Shown: positions 7,368 through 16,400 of the stretch, one piece after another
Layout: the number at the start of each line of letters is the position of its first letter
Numbering within the stretch: position 1 is the first letter of the stretch
Assembly: GCA_036351255.1 (NCBI GenBank)
Contig: JAZBOS010000077.1
Location: 1 to 44,082 of the forward strand
Reading direction: 5' to 3'
DNA from: Bacteroides sp.
GTDB lineage: Bacteria > Bacteroidota > Bacteroidia > Bacteroidales > UBA7960
DNA: 44,082 bases
Position numbers and translations under genes: made by a program
The notes under the pieces: model-generated
The model's database searches: none
Seen by the model: the letters and a program-made list of their open reading frames with translations, nothing else
Told to the model about the DNA's origin: nothing

Positions 7368-8739
7368 ATTGCTGCTCCTTCCAGAGGTCGTGAAAGGATT
7401 TGGAGGCTACACGGGGCAGCGTCCGCCGTTTACCCCACGATTTTCCAAAGAACATCTGCATCCCCAGGTTTTTCATGCCTGCCTTGGGCATATCAAACCA
7501 CTTGCGTTTTCCCATGAATTTCCTAAATCCCCGCATGGTCCACTTTTCCCATTTGCTGTTCAGGCCCTCGCGAACGCTAAGGTTACGGTTGTTGAGCAAC
7601 TGCTGGTGCAAATCAATATTCACGGGGCAAACCTCCGTGCATTTGCCGCAAAGGCTCGAAGCATACGACAGGTGCTTGTATTCAGCCAGTCCGCGCATAT
7701 GCGGGATAATCACGGCCCCTATGGGTCCGGAATACACATTTCCATAAGCATGTCCGCCAATGTTTTGGTAAATGGGGCAGGCATTCAGGCAAGCTCCGCA
7801 GCGAATACACGACAGGGCCCGTCGCTGCGGGATGCGCGACAACAGCTGGGTGCGGCCATTATCAACCAATACCACCACCATTTGCGTGGGTCCATCGCTT
7901 TCATCTTTTCGGCGGGGCCCGCTTACCAGCGAATTGTAAACCGTCACCTGCTGCCCTGTGCCATGGGTAGCCAGCAGGGGCCAGAAAAGATCCAGGTCGT
8001 CCAGCGAAGGGATGATCTTGTCAATACCGGTCACCACGATATGCACTGGGGGCATACTCATGGACAGCACCCCATTGCCCTCATTTTCAGTAAGTGCCAC
8101 TGCGCCCGAGCCGGCCACAAGGAAATTGGCCCCCGTAATCCCGGCCTGCGCCTTTTGAAACTTCTCGCGTAAAGTGCCGCGCACAAATGCAGTGATCTCT
8201 GCAGGGGTCGCAGTTTCAGACAGGCCGAACTTCTCGTGAAAGATTTTTGCCACATCGGCCGCCGAGCGATGCATGATGGGGGTGATGATATGATAAGGCC
8301 TGTCGTTGCTAAGCTGAACGATGTATTCACCCAGATCGGTCTCAATGGTTTCAATACCATTCTTTTCCAGGAATTCGGTAAGGCCGATTTCTTCGGTGAC
8401 CATCGATTTAGACTTGACCACCAGCTTCACATAATTTTTCTCGAGTACCTCCAGCACAGCTTTCCGAGCTTCTTCAGCATCCTGCGCCCAGAGAACTTTT
8501 CCTCCGTGGCGGCTAAAATGGTGTTCAAAATCTTTCAGCAGGTCCTCCATGTTTTCGATGGCCCTGTAGCGGCGCATGGCAGCCCGGCGGCGTGCCAGTT
8601 CAAGATTGCTGTATTGCTTTTTTCCCTGGACTACTGCTTCGTTGTATTTTCCAATGTTGTGGGCAAGCGTGGCCCGATGAACCTTGTCGAAGGCTTTATT
8701 TTCACTATCAACGAGAAACTGTGCGTGTATATGGGTCAT
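7366..8739 (-). CDS. lutB: LutB/LldF-type iron-sulfur protein (lactate utilisation family)
   Basis: The 457-residue protein has an N-terminal LUD-type domain, then two [4Fe-4S] motifs, CIRCGACLNACP near residues 310-321 and CGKCTEVCP near 361-369, then a C-terminal helical region. This architecture is LutB (YkgF/LldF), the Fe-S subunit of the L-lactate oxidation complex LutABC that passes electrons from lactate. LutA and LutC are not adjacent. The next gene on the strand is RpiB, 36 bases upstream, so the partners must be elsewhere or the role has drifted. Its stop codon lies in the T tract of the facing tRNA terminator. Confidence 0.85.
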   Translation of the reverse strand: MTHIHAQFLVDSENKAFDKVHRATLAHNIGKYNEAVVQGKKQYSNLELARRRAAMRRYRAIENMEDLLKDFEHHFSRHGGKVLWAQDAEEARKAVLEVLEKNYVKLVVKSKSMVTEEIGLTEFLEKNGIETIETDLGEYIVQLSNDRPYHIITPIMHRSAADVAKIFHEKFGLSETATPAEITAFVRGTLREKFQKAQAGITGANFLVAGSGAVALTENEGNGVLSMSMPPVHIVVTGIDKIIPSLDDLDLFWPLLATHGTGQQVTVYNSLVSGPRRKDESDGPTQMVVVLVDNGRTQLLSRIPQRRALSCIRCGACLNACPIYQNIGGHAYGNVYSGPIGAVIIPHMRGLAEYKHLSYASSLCGKCTEVCPVNIDLHQQLLNNRNLSVREGLNSKWEKWTMRGFRKFMGKRKWFDMPKAGMKNLGMQMFFGKSWGKRRTLPRVASKSFHDLWKEQQ

Positions 8740-8775
8740 TGAAAACCAAATATTTAATGCATCTAATGAGGTCGT

Positions 8776-9285
8776 TTAAAGCTCATCATCGTGCATGTCT
8801 TCCATTTCTTCCCCCTCCTGGTCGAAATCATCATTTTCGTCTTTCCAGGCAATTTTATTGATACGGCGCGAATGGCGTCCACCTTCAAAGTCGGTTTTAA
8901 GGAATACGTCAGTAATTTGCAGCGCGGTTTCCTCAGAGATAAAGCGTGCAGGCATGGCTAAAACATTTGCATTGTTGTGCAGGCGCGCCAACCGTCCGAT
9001 CTCCACCTTCCAGCAAAGGGCCGAGCGAATCCCCTGGTGCTTGTTGGCGGTCATATTCACGCCATTCCCGCTGCCGCAAATGACAATACCAAAATCGTGC
9101 TCACCGGCTTCAATGGCTGAAGCCAGCGGATGCACGGGATCGGCATAATCCGAGCTCTCTTCCGAGTGTGTCCCGTAGTCCTTTATCTTACAGCCCTTTT
9201 CAACCAAAAAAGGAATCAGGCGCTGTTTCAGCAAAAACCCCGCATGATCACATCCGAGGGCTACTCTTAAGCCATTTGTTACCAT
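8776..9285 (-). CDS. rpiB: Ribose-5-phosphate isomerase B
   Basis: The 169-residue protein carries the RpiB/LacAB signatures GCDHAGF near the N-terminus, DYGTHSEESSDYADP, and ICGSGNGVNMTANKHQGIRSALCW with the catalytic Cys in the ICG segment. It interconverts ribose-5-phosphate and ribulose-5-phosphate in the pentose phosphate pathway. The last ~25 residues form an acidic tail (DENDDFDQEGEEMEDMHDDEL) beyond the usual ~145-residue core. It is the first gene of a likely two-gene unit with lutB and starts at the edge of the large AT-rich gap. Confidence 0.92.
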   Translation of the reverse strand: MVTNGLRVALGCDHAGFLLKQRLIPFLVEKGCKIKDYGTHSEESSDYADPVHPLASAIEAGEHDFGIVICGSGNGVNMTANKHQGIRSALCWKVEIGRLARLHNNANVLAMPARFISEETALQITDVFLKTDFEGGRHSRRINKIAWKDENDDFDQEGEEMEDMHDDEL

Positions 9286-9910
9286 TGTTAATAAAGTTTT
9301 TTCATGTCTGTTAATAGCAAAGCTACAAAGAAATTGTACAAAATTAGTTTTTAATTACTTATGAGAAGTGGGCGGTGGTATTTATGAAAACCACAAATAC
9401 TCTTTCAATTCATTATCAATATTTTCCGGTTTTCAACATTGTACTGTTAATAAAATGGGGTCCTCAGGCTCGTTAATTTTGGTAAAAATATTTGCAAAAT
9501 TCAAAACCGTTTTTGCTTAGAAAATTTCAATAAATTTCCAAAGGCAAAGCAAGGGTTTTTATAATAATATTTGCACATATTTTCAACATTATTATTGAAA
9601 AATACTCCTGTTCATAACCCACTTTTTATCACCAACAGTTGTTTCCAACAACTTGTTAATATCTTCATAATTCCTTGATTTATCAGTCCAATTTTCAAAA
9701 TCTGCTGTTCATAAGGTGTTAAATAGTTTTAATAACATGGGTTATCAAGTTTTCTTTCCTAATTTTTTCAACTTTATGAACAGGATAATAAACACATAAA
9801 ATATTTTTTAAAAACTATTATTATTAATATTGATAGAAAAAGTTTTTAAGCTCCAAATAGGTCTGAAAAATTATATTTAGCTGAATGTTTGGGCTGGCGC
9901 GCCAACTTGA
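9286..9910. other. AT-rich non-coding region with repeated DnaA-box-like 9-mers; candidate oriC
   Basis: This is the largest gene-free stretch of the window and contains no plausible ORF. It holds seven copies of the 9-mer family TTNTNAACA. On the plus strand these are TTTTCAACA at 9430-9438 and 9580-9588 and TTATGAACA at 9774-9782. On the minus strand they are TTATTAACA at 9286-9294 and 9445-9453 and TTATGAACA at 9609-9617 and 9706-9714. TTTTCAACT (9765-9773) directly abuts the copy at 9774. The 9-mers resemble the DnaA box TTATNCACA with A in place of C at position 6. A hairpin AGTTGTT-tcc-AACAACT (9637-9653), long A/T runs at 9781-9850 and a GC-rich palindrome TGGCGCGCCA (9895-9904) add to an origin-like look. 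The flanking genes diverge. No canonical TTATCCACA box is present. Confidence 0.4.
9318..9325 (-). promoter_or_regulatory. -7 promoter element of rpiB
   Basis: On the minus strand these bases read TAGCTTTG, a perfect TAnnTTTG match, 33 bases upstream of the rpiB ATG at 9285. A well-spaced TTTG box is not visible. Confidence 0.5.
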
Positions 9911-9941
9911 ATTGGATTATTAAAAAAAAGTCGTAAATTTG
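9911..9941 (+). promoter_or_regulatory. Promoter of the LytTR response regulator
   Basis: ATTG (9911-9914), a 19-base spacer and TAAATTTG (9934-9941) fit the Bacteroidota consensus closely. The leader would be about 100 bases, AT-rich, up to the ATG at 10050. Confidence 0.6.
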
Positions 9942-10049
9942 GAAATTCTTTATAATCAAGTTTTTTTAAACCTTAAAACAAGTTCAAACTGGCTTAAAGG
10001 TATTGTGTTTTAAGCAGTGACATTGTGTAAATTTTTTAAAAGAAGAAAA

Positions 10050-10802
10050 ATGGCAAAAATTAAAATTTTGGTTGTTGAAGACGAAAGTATTGTAGCCAAG
10101 GATATTCAGAACAGTCTGAAAAAACTGGGTTACCAGGTACCGACCACTGTGAACAGTGGAGAAAAAGCCATAGAGGAAATTGAAGACAATCGCCCTGACC
10201 TGGTCCTGATGGATATAATGCTTAAAGGCCAGATGACCGGTATTGATGCTGCCAATGTCATTAAGGAGCGATTCGGAGTTCCGGTCATTTTCCTTACTGC
10301 TTATGCCGACGACAATACGTTAAGCAAGGCTAAAATTACCGAACCTTACGGGTACATTATCAAGCCCTTTAAGGAAAAGGAACTGCAGACCACTATTGAG
10401 ATGGCCATCTTCAAGCACGAAAAGGATGAAGTCATTAAGAAAGAGCGTGATCTGTATCATTCCATCATCGAAAACAAGGAGTCGAAAGACAGCATTTTTG
10501 TCCGCGCCGACTATCGTCTGAACAAGATCAATTTTGATGATATTTTTTATGTGGAAGCATTGAAAGACTATGTGGTGATTAACACCTCCGATAACAGTTA
10601 TACCACTCACACCACCATGAAGGAAATGGTACGGATCCTGCCCTCTAAGGATTTTGTCCGTATTCACCGCTCCTTTATTGTGAACCTCAACAAGATTTTC
10701 TCTATCAAATATCCCGACCTGGTTATTGAAGGGAAAATGAAGGTATTGCCCATTGGAGGCCTTTACCGCAAAGAACTTTACAGCCGCCTGAATTTAATTT
10801 AA
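10050..10802 (+). CDS. LytTR-family response regulator
   Basis: The ATG at 10050 gives a 250-residue protein starting MAKIKILVVEDES. A start 33 bases earlier would add an unlikely basic leader. Residues 1-120 are a receiver domain with acidic pair E-D near residue 10, phospho-acceptor Asp55 in LVLMDIM, T-A (FLTAYAD) and Lys in IIKPF. Residues about 150-250 are a LytTR DNA-binding domain (FDDIFYVEALKDYVVI ... KDFVRIHRSFIVNLNKI). It should be a phosphorylation-controlled transcription factor. No LytS-type kinase is adjacent, so its partner kinase lies elsewhere. The giant kinase at 20661 is NtrY-like and an unlikely match. A strong terminator follows. Confidence 0.9.
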   Translation: MAKIKILVVEDESIVAKDIQNSLKKLGYQVPTTVNSGEKAIEEIEDNRPDLVLMDIMLKGQMTGIDAANVIKERFGVPVIFLTAYADDNTLSKAKITEPYGYIIKPFKEKELQTTIEMAIFKHEKDEVIKKERDLYHSIIENKESKDSIFVRADYRLNKINFDDIFYVEALKDYVVINTSDNSYTTHTTMKEMVRILPSKDFVRIHRSFIVNLNKIFSIKYPDLVIEGKMKVLPIGGLYRKELYSRLNLI

Positions 10803-10824
10803 AGCGCTGTTAATCATATTCGGA

Positions 10825-10858
10825 AGGCGGTCAATTTTGAAATTGACCGCCTTTTTTT
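10825..10858 (+). terminator. Strong intrinsic terminator of the LytTR gene
   Basis: AGGCGGTCAATTT (10825-10837) is perfectly complementary to AAATTGACCGCCT (10840-10852), followed by a T run to 10858. It lies 23 bases after the stop codon. Confidence 0.9.
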
Positions 10859-10961
10859 ATGTTCCATCCGACCCAATTTTCTTTCTCCCCTACCCCTGGA
10901 TGGTTCATTTTTTTTCAATTATTAAATTGTTAATAATCAAAGTATTATGTTTTATAAAAAA

Positions 10962-11046
10962 GATCATCGTCATAGTTAATACGGAGTTTATTCGGTTTAA
11001 ACCGAATAAACTCCGTATTAACTCCGTATTAACTATGAGCATGATC
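10962..11046. repeat. Long palindrome with internal 11-bp tandem duplication
   Basis: Bases 10974-11023 form a perfect 50-bp palindrome centred on TTTAAA (arms AGTTAATACGGAG/TTTATTCGGTTT and complement). The 11-mer ACTCCGTATTA is then repeated in tandem in the right arm. If that extra unit is skipped, the pairing continues outward (GATCATCGTCATAG against CTATGAGCATGATC, with only CG/GC mismatched), giving an 85-base cruciform-capable element. It lies between two convergent genes, with terminators on either side. Confidence 0.9.
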
Positions 11047-11070
11047 CTTGGAAAGGAATACAAAGTTTTA

Positions 11071-11101
11071 AAAAAAATCCCGCCTTTGAGCGGGATTTTT
11101 A
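11071..11101. terminator. Bidirectional terminator between LytTR gene and rnr
   Basis: AAAAATCCCGC (11073-11083) pairs with GCGGGATTTTT (11090-11100) around CTTTGA, with T runs in both directions. It terminates rnr (minus strand) and backs up the LytTR terminator. Confidence 0.85.
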
Positions 11102-11119
11102 TCATTGTAAAAAGGCCGA

Positions 11120-13267
11120 TTACTCCACCATTTCCAGGTCAAGTTCCTTTTTCAGGAGGTCGGTACTCTTGATCCTTACCCTGACGGGGCTACCCAGTTT
11201 ATACACTTTGTGTTTGTTATTGCCAATTACCTGGTAGTTATCCTCATCCAGGTAATAATAATCGTCGGCCAGGTCTCTTAATCGAACCATGCCTTCAACC
11301 TTGTTTTCCTTGATCTCGACAAAGATGCCCCATTTGCTGACGCCCGAAATCAGGCCATCAAATTCCTGCCCAATTTTATCGGACATAAATTCCACCTGTT
11401 TGAGTTTTACTGAATCGCGTTCAGCATCCTGTGCTTTTTTCTCCATATCAGATGACTGGACGCAAAGCTCTTCATAAAATTCCTCAGAAGCACTGGGTTT
11501 ACCATTGGCATAGTCAAACAAAAGACGGTGGGCCATCATATCGGGATAACGGCGGATAGGGGAGGTGAAGTGGCTGTAAAAGGCAAAAGCCAGGCCGTAG
11601 TGACCGATGTTCTGGGTTGAGTATTCGGCCTTAGCCATTGAGCGGATGGCCAGGGTTTCAATGAGGTTTTCCTCGCCTTTGCCCTGGGCATCTTCCAGGA
11701 GTTGGTTGAAAGAAGAGGAAATGTTTTTCCTTGTGTCGATCCTGAGTTTATATCCCAGTTTTGAAACGAATTCCGAGAGAGTGGACAGCTTCTCCAGGTT
11801 GGGAACATCGTGGATACGATACACAAAAGTCTTGGGTTTGGCTTTTCCTCTGGGCTTGCCAATATGTTCAGCAACGGTCCTGTTGGCCAGCAGCATAAAT
11901 TCCTCGATCAGTTTGTTGGCTTCCTTTTGTACTTTGAAATAGACCTCCAGGGGTTTACCTTTCTCATCGAGCTTGAATTTAAATTCTTCTTTGTCGAAAC
12001 TGATGGCTCCTTCTTTCATGCGGCGAGAGCGAAAAATTTGTGCCAAATCGTTGAGGGTCAGGATGGCTTCGCTGAGAGGTCCTTGCCGCTCTTCAATAAT
12101 TTTCTGAGCCTCCTCATAGCTAAAGCGCCGGTCGGTATTAATGATGGTTTTTACAATCCTGTATTTCAGCACCTTTGCTTTTTCAGTTATATTGAAAACC
12201 ACTGAATAGCAAAGCTTATCGGTATTCGGATTCAGTGAGCAAAGGTTATTTGAGAGGTTCTCGGGCAGCATGGGGATGGTACGGTCCACCAGGTAAATGC
12301 TGGTTGCGCGGTTAATGGCCTCCTTGTCAACAATGGTTCCCTGCTTGACATAATGGGTCACATCGGCGATATGGACTCCGACCTCATAAAGGTTTTCACT
12401 TAATTTTCTGAACGAGAGGGCATCATCGAGGTCTTTGGCATCAAAGGGGTCGATGGTGAAGGTGATGACATCCCTGAAATCTTCGCGACGAGCAATTTCG
12501 CTTTCGGTAATGATTCCGGGTATTTTTTCAGCGGCTTGTTCTACTTCTTTTTCAAAGCGTGCCGGCAGCCCATACTGTGCCAGGATGGCGTGCATTTCCA
12601 CTTCATTGTCGCCGGGTTCGCCCAACACTTCAGTGATTTTTCCATAAGGGTTTTTGGAAGGAGGAGCCCATTCAGTGATTTCGGCTATGGCTTTCTGGCC
12701 GTTTCTGGCACCATTGAGATGTTCGAGTGGTATGAAAATATCGACCGGCATGGTCTTGCTGTCGGGCACCAGGAAGGCAAACTTGGGGCCCACCTGCAGG
12801 ATGCCCACCCAGGTTTTGTTGGGGCGTTCCAGGATTTCTATAATTTCGCCTTCGGTTTTATGATTTTTCCGTTTAGGAAACAAGCGAACCTTTACTTTGT
12901 CATCATGCAGGGCATAGCCCGTATTATTGGGTGCAATTAGCACATCTTCAAGCAGTTCACTGGATATTATATAGGCTTTTCCGGTTTGTTTCATGTCTAC
13001 GCGCCCGGTAATAAACGGTCCTATTTTTTTCTGTTTTTCAGCATAGAGGGGGTTAAGTTTAAACTTGCCCTTATAGGCTTCCAGCAGAATATTTTCCTTA
13101 GCCAGGGCATACAGGACACCGGAAATGAACTTTCGGTTTTCCTGACCAAGAGGGCCTAAGGCTTTGGCTACTTGTTTGTAATTATAAAGCGTATCGCGAT
13201 TTTTGCTGAAAAGGGCTACGATAGGTTCTCTTAAATCAGCTTTAATGGTGTCTTTCTTTTTTGCCAT
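11120..13267 (-). CDS. rnr: Ribonuclease R
   Basis: The 715-residue protein starts MAKKKDTIKAD. It has an N-terminal helix-turn-helix/cold-shock region (about 20-240), an RNB catalytic domain containing DPFDAKDLDDALSF near residues 275-288 (the metal-binding aspartates of RNase II/R) and later HYGLAFAFYSHFTSPIRRYPD, and a C-terminal S1 domain (about 620-710, GLISGVSKWGIFVEI). RNase R is a processive 3'-5' exoribonuclease that degrades structured RNA and takes part in rRNA and tmRNA-linked quality control. It is a single gene diverging from the DUF4175 operon. Confidence 0.95.
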   Translation of the reverse strand: MAKKKDTIKADLREPIVALFSKNRDTLYNYKQVAKALGPLGQENRKFISGVLYALAKENILLEAYKGKFKLNPLYAEKQKKIGPFITGRVDMKQTGKAYIISSELLEDVLIAPNNTGYALHDDKVKVRLFPKRKNHKTEGEIIEILERPNKTWVGILQVGPKFAFLVPDSKTMPVDIFIPLEHLNGARNGQKAIAEITEWAPPSKNPYGKITEVLGEPGDNEVEMHAILAQYGLPARFEKEVEQAAEKIPGIITESEIARREDFRDVITFTIDPFDAKDLDDALSFRKLSENLYEVGVHIADVTHYVKQGTIVDKEAINRATSIYLVDRTIPMLPENLSNNLCSLNPNTDKLCYSVVFNITEKAKVLKYRIVKTIINTDRRFSYEEAQKIIEERQGPLSEAILTLNDLAQIFRSRRMKEGAISFDKEEFKFKLDEKGKPLEVYFKVQKEANKLIEEFMLLANRTVAEHIGKPRGKAKPKTFVYRIHDVPNLEKLSTLSEFVSKLGYKLRIDTRKNISSSFNQLLEDAQGKGEENLIETLAIRSMAKAEYSTQNIGHYGLAFAFYSHFTSPIRRYPDMMAHRLLFDYANGKPSASEEFYEELCVQSSDMEKKAQDAERDSVKLKQVEFMSDKIGQEFDGLISGVSKWGIFVEIKENKVEGMVRLRDLADDYYYLDEDNYQVIGNNKHKVYKLGSPVRVRIKSTDLLKKELDLEMVE

Positions 13268-13404
13268 ATCAATTATGAAATCAGTACGTTAATAAATCAG
13301 GGGCTTATAAATCATTAAGTATGCAATTTAAGGTTTTTTTGCGGAGATGGGGCCTTGTTTTTTTGTAAATTTATCCTTACCAATCATTGAATAAAGGAAT
13401 TTAT

Positions 13405-16400
13405 ATGGCCGCGAATTTTGAAATATTGCTTGATAAATTGGATCAGTTCATCCGGCGATATTACCTTAATTTACTCATTAAGGGCGCTTTACTTTTTGGA
13501 GCAGGCTTCCTTTTGATTTTCCTGGTTTTTTCGCTGCTGGAATATTTCGGGTATTTTGGAAGTTTGGTACGTTCCATTCTTTTTTATGGTTTTCTGGCTT
13601 TTAATCTCTTTGTGCTGGTTCGTTATGTATTGCGACCCCTGGCGGGGTTTATGCGGATAGGGAAACGCATCAGCGCCCCTGAGGCCGCAAGGATCGTGGG
13701 TGAACACTTCAGGGATGAAATCCGTGATAAGATTACCAACACCCTTGAATTGCGGGATTATTTGGAAGATAATCCCGAGGGCAAGGACCTGATCCTGGCA
13801 GGTATTAATCAAAAGTCTGGGTTTGCCTTACAGGTGCCTTTTTTGAATGCCATTGATTTTAAAGGTAATACCAAATATCTGCCTTATTTTCTGATTCCAT
13901 TTGTCATTTTTCTTGGCATTGTAACCGTGAAGCCGGCCTTTCTTTTTGAGCCAGCCAGCAGAATAGCCCGTTATGATGTTTATTTTGAAAAACCTGCTCC
14001 TTTTTCCTTTCAGGTTGAAAATGAGCTTCAGGGTTTTCAGGGAGAAGACCTTGTCATTGAAGCACTTAGCCCGGGTTCTGTGTTACCTGCCGATGCTATG
14101 ATTCGGTATGGAGGAGGGGAATATTTGATGCAGGGTGATGGTAAAGGCTTGTTTACCCACAAGGTGCGTAACCTGCAGGAAACCTTTCAATTCTTTATTC
14201 ACTCGCAGGGGTTTGAATTTGGGCCTTTCGAGTTAAGGGTTTTGCAAAAACCTGCCTTTAGCCATTTTACTGTAAAAGTAGAAAACCCTGGTTATACTGG
14301 TCTTGGCAAGGAGGAATTCAGTAATATCGGTGATTTGATGGTAGCTGAAGGAGCCAGGGTTCATTGGGAGTTCTATACCAGGGGAAGTGGCTCGGTTTCT
14401 TTTTTCCTGGAAGGGGAGGAGCAACATGTGGAAGAAATGAAGGCCGGGGTTTTCCAGGTGAATCATAGGGCTGGGAAATCATTTAATTATGAGGTTTTTG
14501 CGTGGAATGATGACATAGGAAAAGGGGACTCACTTCAATATTTTGTTCAGGTTAAACCCGATGCCTGGCCACAGATCCAGATTGAAGAACAACAGGATTC
14601 GGTCTTATTGTCACATTTGTTCTTTCGGGGGTTGATTCAGGATGATTTTGGTTTTACAGACCTTGAATTCCGGTATCGTTTGGTGGAAGATCCTGATCTG
14701 GGTGCTGAGGATGAAAAGGAATTTATTGCCGAAAAATTGGTTTTTGATCCTGAGCTGCTTAATCAAACCTTTTATCATCATTTTGATCTCCAGTCAATTT
14801 ATATCAATCCTGGGGAATCGGTTGAGTATTATTTCATTGTGTTTGATAACGATGGGGTGAATGGGTCCAAATCAAGCCGAAGTCGCCTGTTTTCGTTTTA
14901 TGTTCCCAGTGAAGAAGAATTGCTTGCCCAATCCAGGAAAAGCAATGAGCAGTTTAAAGATGACTTGGATTCCGGAATATCTGAAGTGCGGGATTCCCGT
15001 CGTAAAATAGATCAGATAAGGAAACAAATGCTTGAAAATGAAAGGCTTAACTGGGATCAAAGGGAAGCATTGGAACAATTGCTTGAAAAACAGCATAGTA
15101 TTCAGGAAAACTTTGAAGAACTTAAGGAAATAAAAGAAAGAAACGAATTGCGTGATGAGCAATTTATGGAAACTTCGGAAAGAATTAAAGAAAAGCAGGA
15201 GGAACTGGACCGTTTGTATGAGGAAGTTGTTTCCGATGAACTTAAAGAGTTAATGGAAAAAATCAGGCAGGAACTGGATAGTCTGAATCGCGAACAAGTC
15301 TACCAAATGCTTGAGGAAATGGAGTTTGAGATGAGCCAACTAGAGAACCAGATGGATCGTGCCCTTGAATTTTTTAAGCAACTTGAACTTGAACGTTTGC
15401 TTCAGCAAAGCCTTGACAAACTGGAAGCCATTAAGGAGGAACAGGATGAACAGATTGAAAATACAGGTGCTGCGGACCTGGAAGATGAACAGATAATTGA
15501 AAATCAAGAGAATATTAATGAAGATCTAGAAAATCTTTCTGAAATGCTTGAGGAATTCAGGGAGAAAAACCAGGACCTTCAACGACCTCAGCCGATAGAT
15601 AATACGAGTGAGCTGGAGAAGTCAATCATGGAAGATTTACAGAAAGCCCTTGAGCAAATGCAGCAAGGGCAAAGGCCACAGTCGTCAGGCAATCAACAAA
15701 GTGGTCGAAAGAAAATGGATGATCTCAGCATGAGGCTTGAAAGCATGCAACAAAGCATGTTTGAAGATCAGCTGGCCGAAGATGCCCGGGCACTTAGAGT
15801 AATACTTGAAAACTTGCTGAAATCCAGTTTTTCTCAAGAAAACCTGTTGCTGGAAGTCAGGAACATTAATGTGAACGATCCCCAGTATGTTGAATTGATC
15901 CAGGATCAAAAGAAGATCCAGGAAGACCTTCAAATGATTGAAGACTCATTGGTGGCTTTGAGTAAAAGGCAGATGCAGATCGGAGCCTATGTGAACCGGG
16001 AGATCGGGGAGATCAATATGAATCTGGCGAGAGGTCTGGATGAACTGGTTAACCGGCGGAGGTATCAAGGGGCAAGCCGTCAGCAATTTGTGATGACGCA
16101 CATTAATAACCTGGCCCTTTTGCTGAATGAAAGCCTTCAGAACATGCAGATGCAGATGTCGATGAACAGTTCAGGAAATCCTGAAAACAGCGGGGGAGGC
16201 CAGTGTGATTTTCCAGGTTTGAGGCAAATGCAGGAGCAACTTAATCGGATGCTCGAACAATTGCAGCAGGGCCACCAGCCCATGCCAGGTGAAAGCGGAA
16301 AGCCTATGTCAGTGAGCGAGCAACTGGCCCGTTTGGCGGCTGAACAGGAGGCTATAAGAAATCAACTAAAGGAGCTTGCGGATGAAATGAAGGCCGGCGG

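Noticed and set aside
7088..7393. Open frame running through the tRNA-Ala gene
   Set aside because: It is the known false frame across a tRNA (GELAQLARAFGWQPRGHRFEP) and overlaps ThpR on the other strand.
9286..10049. Search for canonical DnaA boxes (TTATCCACA) to prove an origin
   Set aside because: No exact canonical box was seen on either strand, so the origin call is kept only as a hypothesis with the variant 9-mers.
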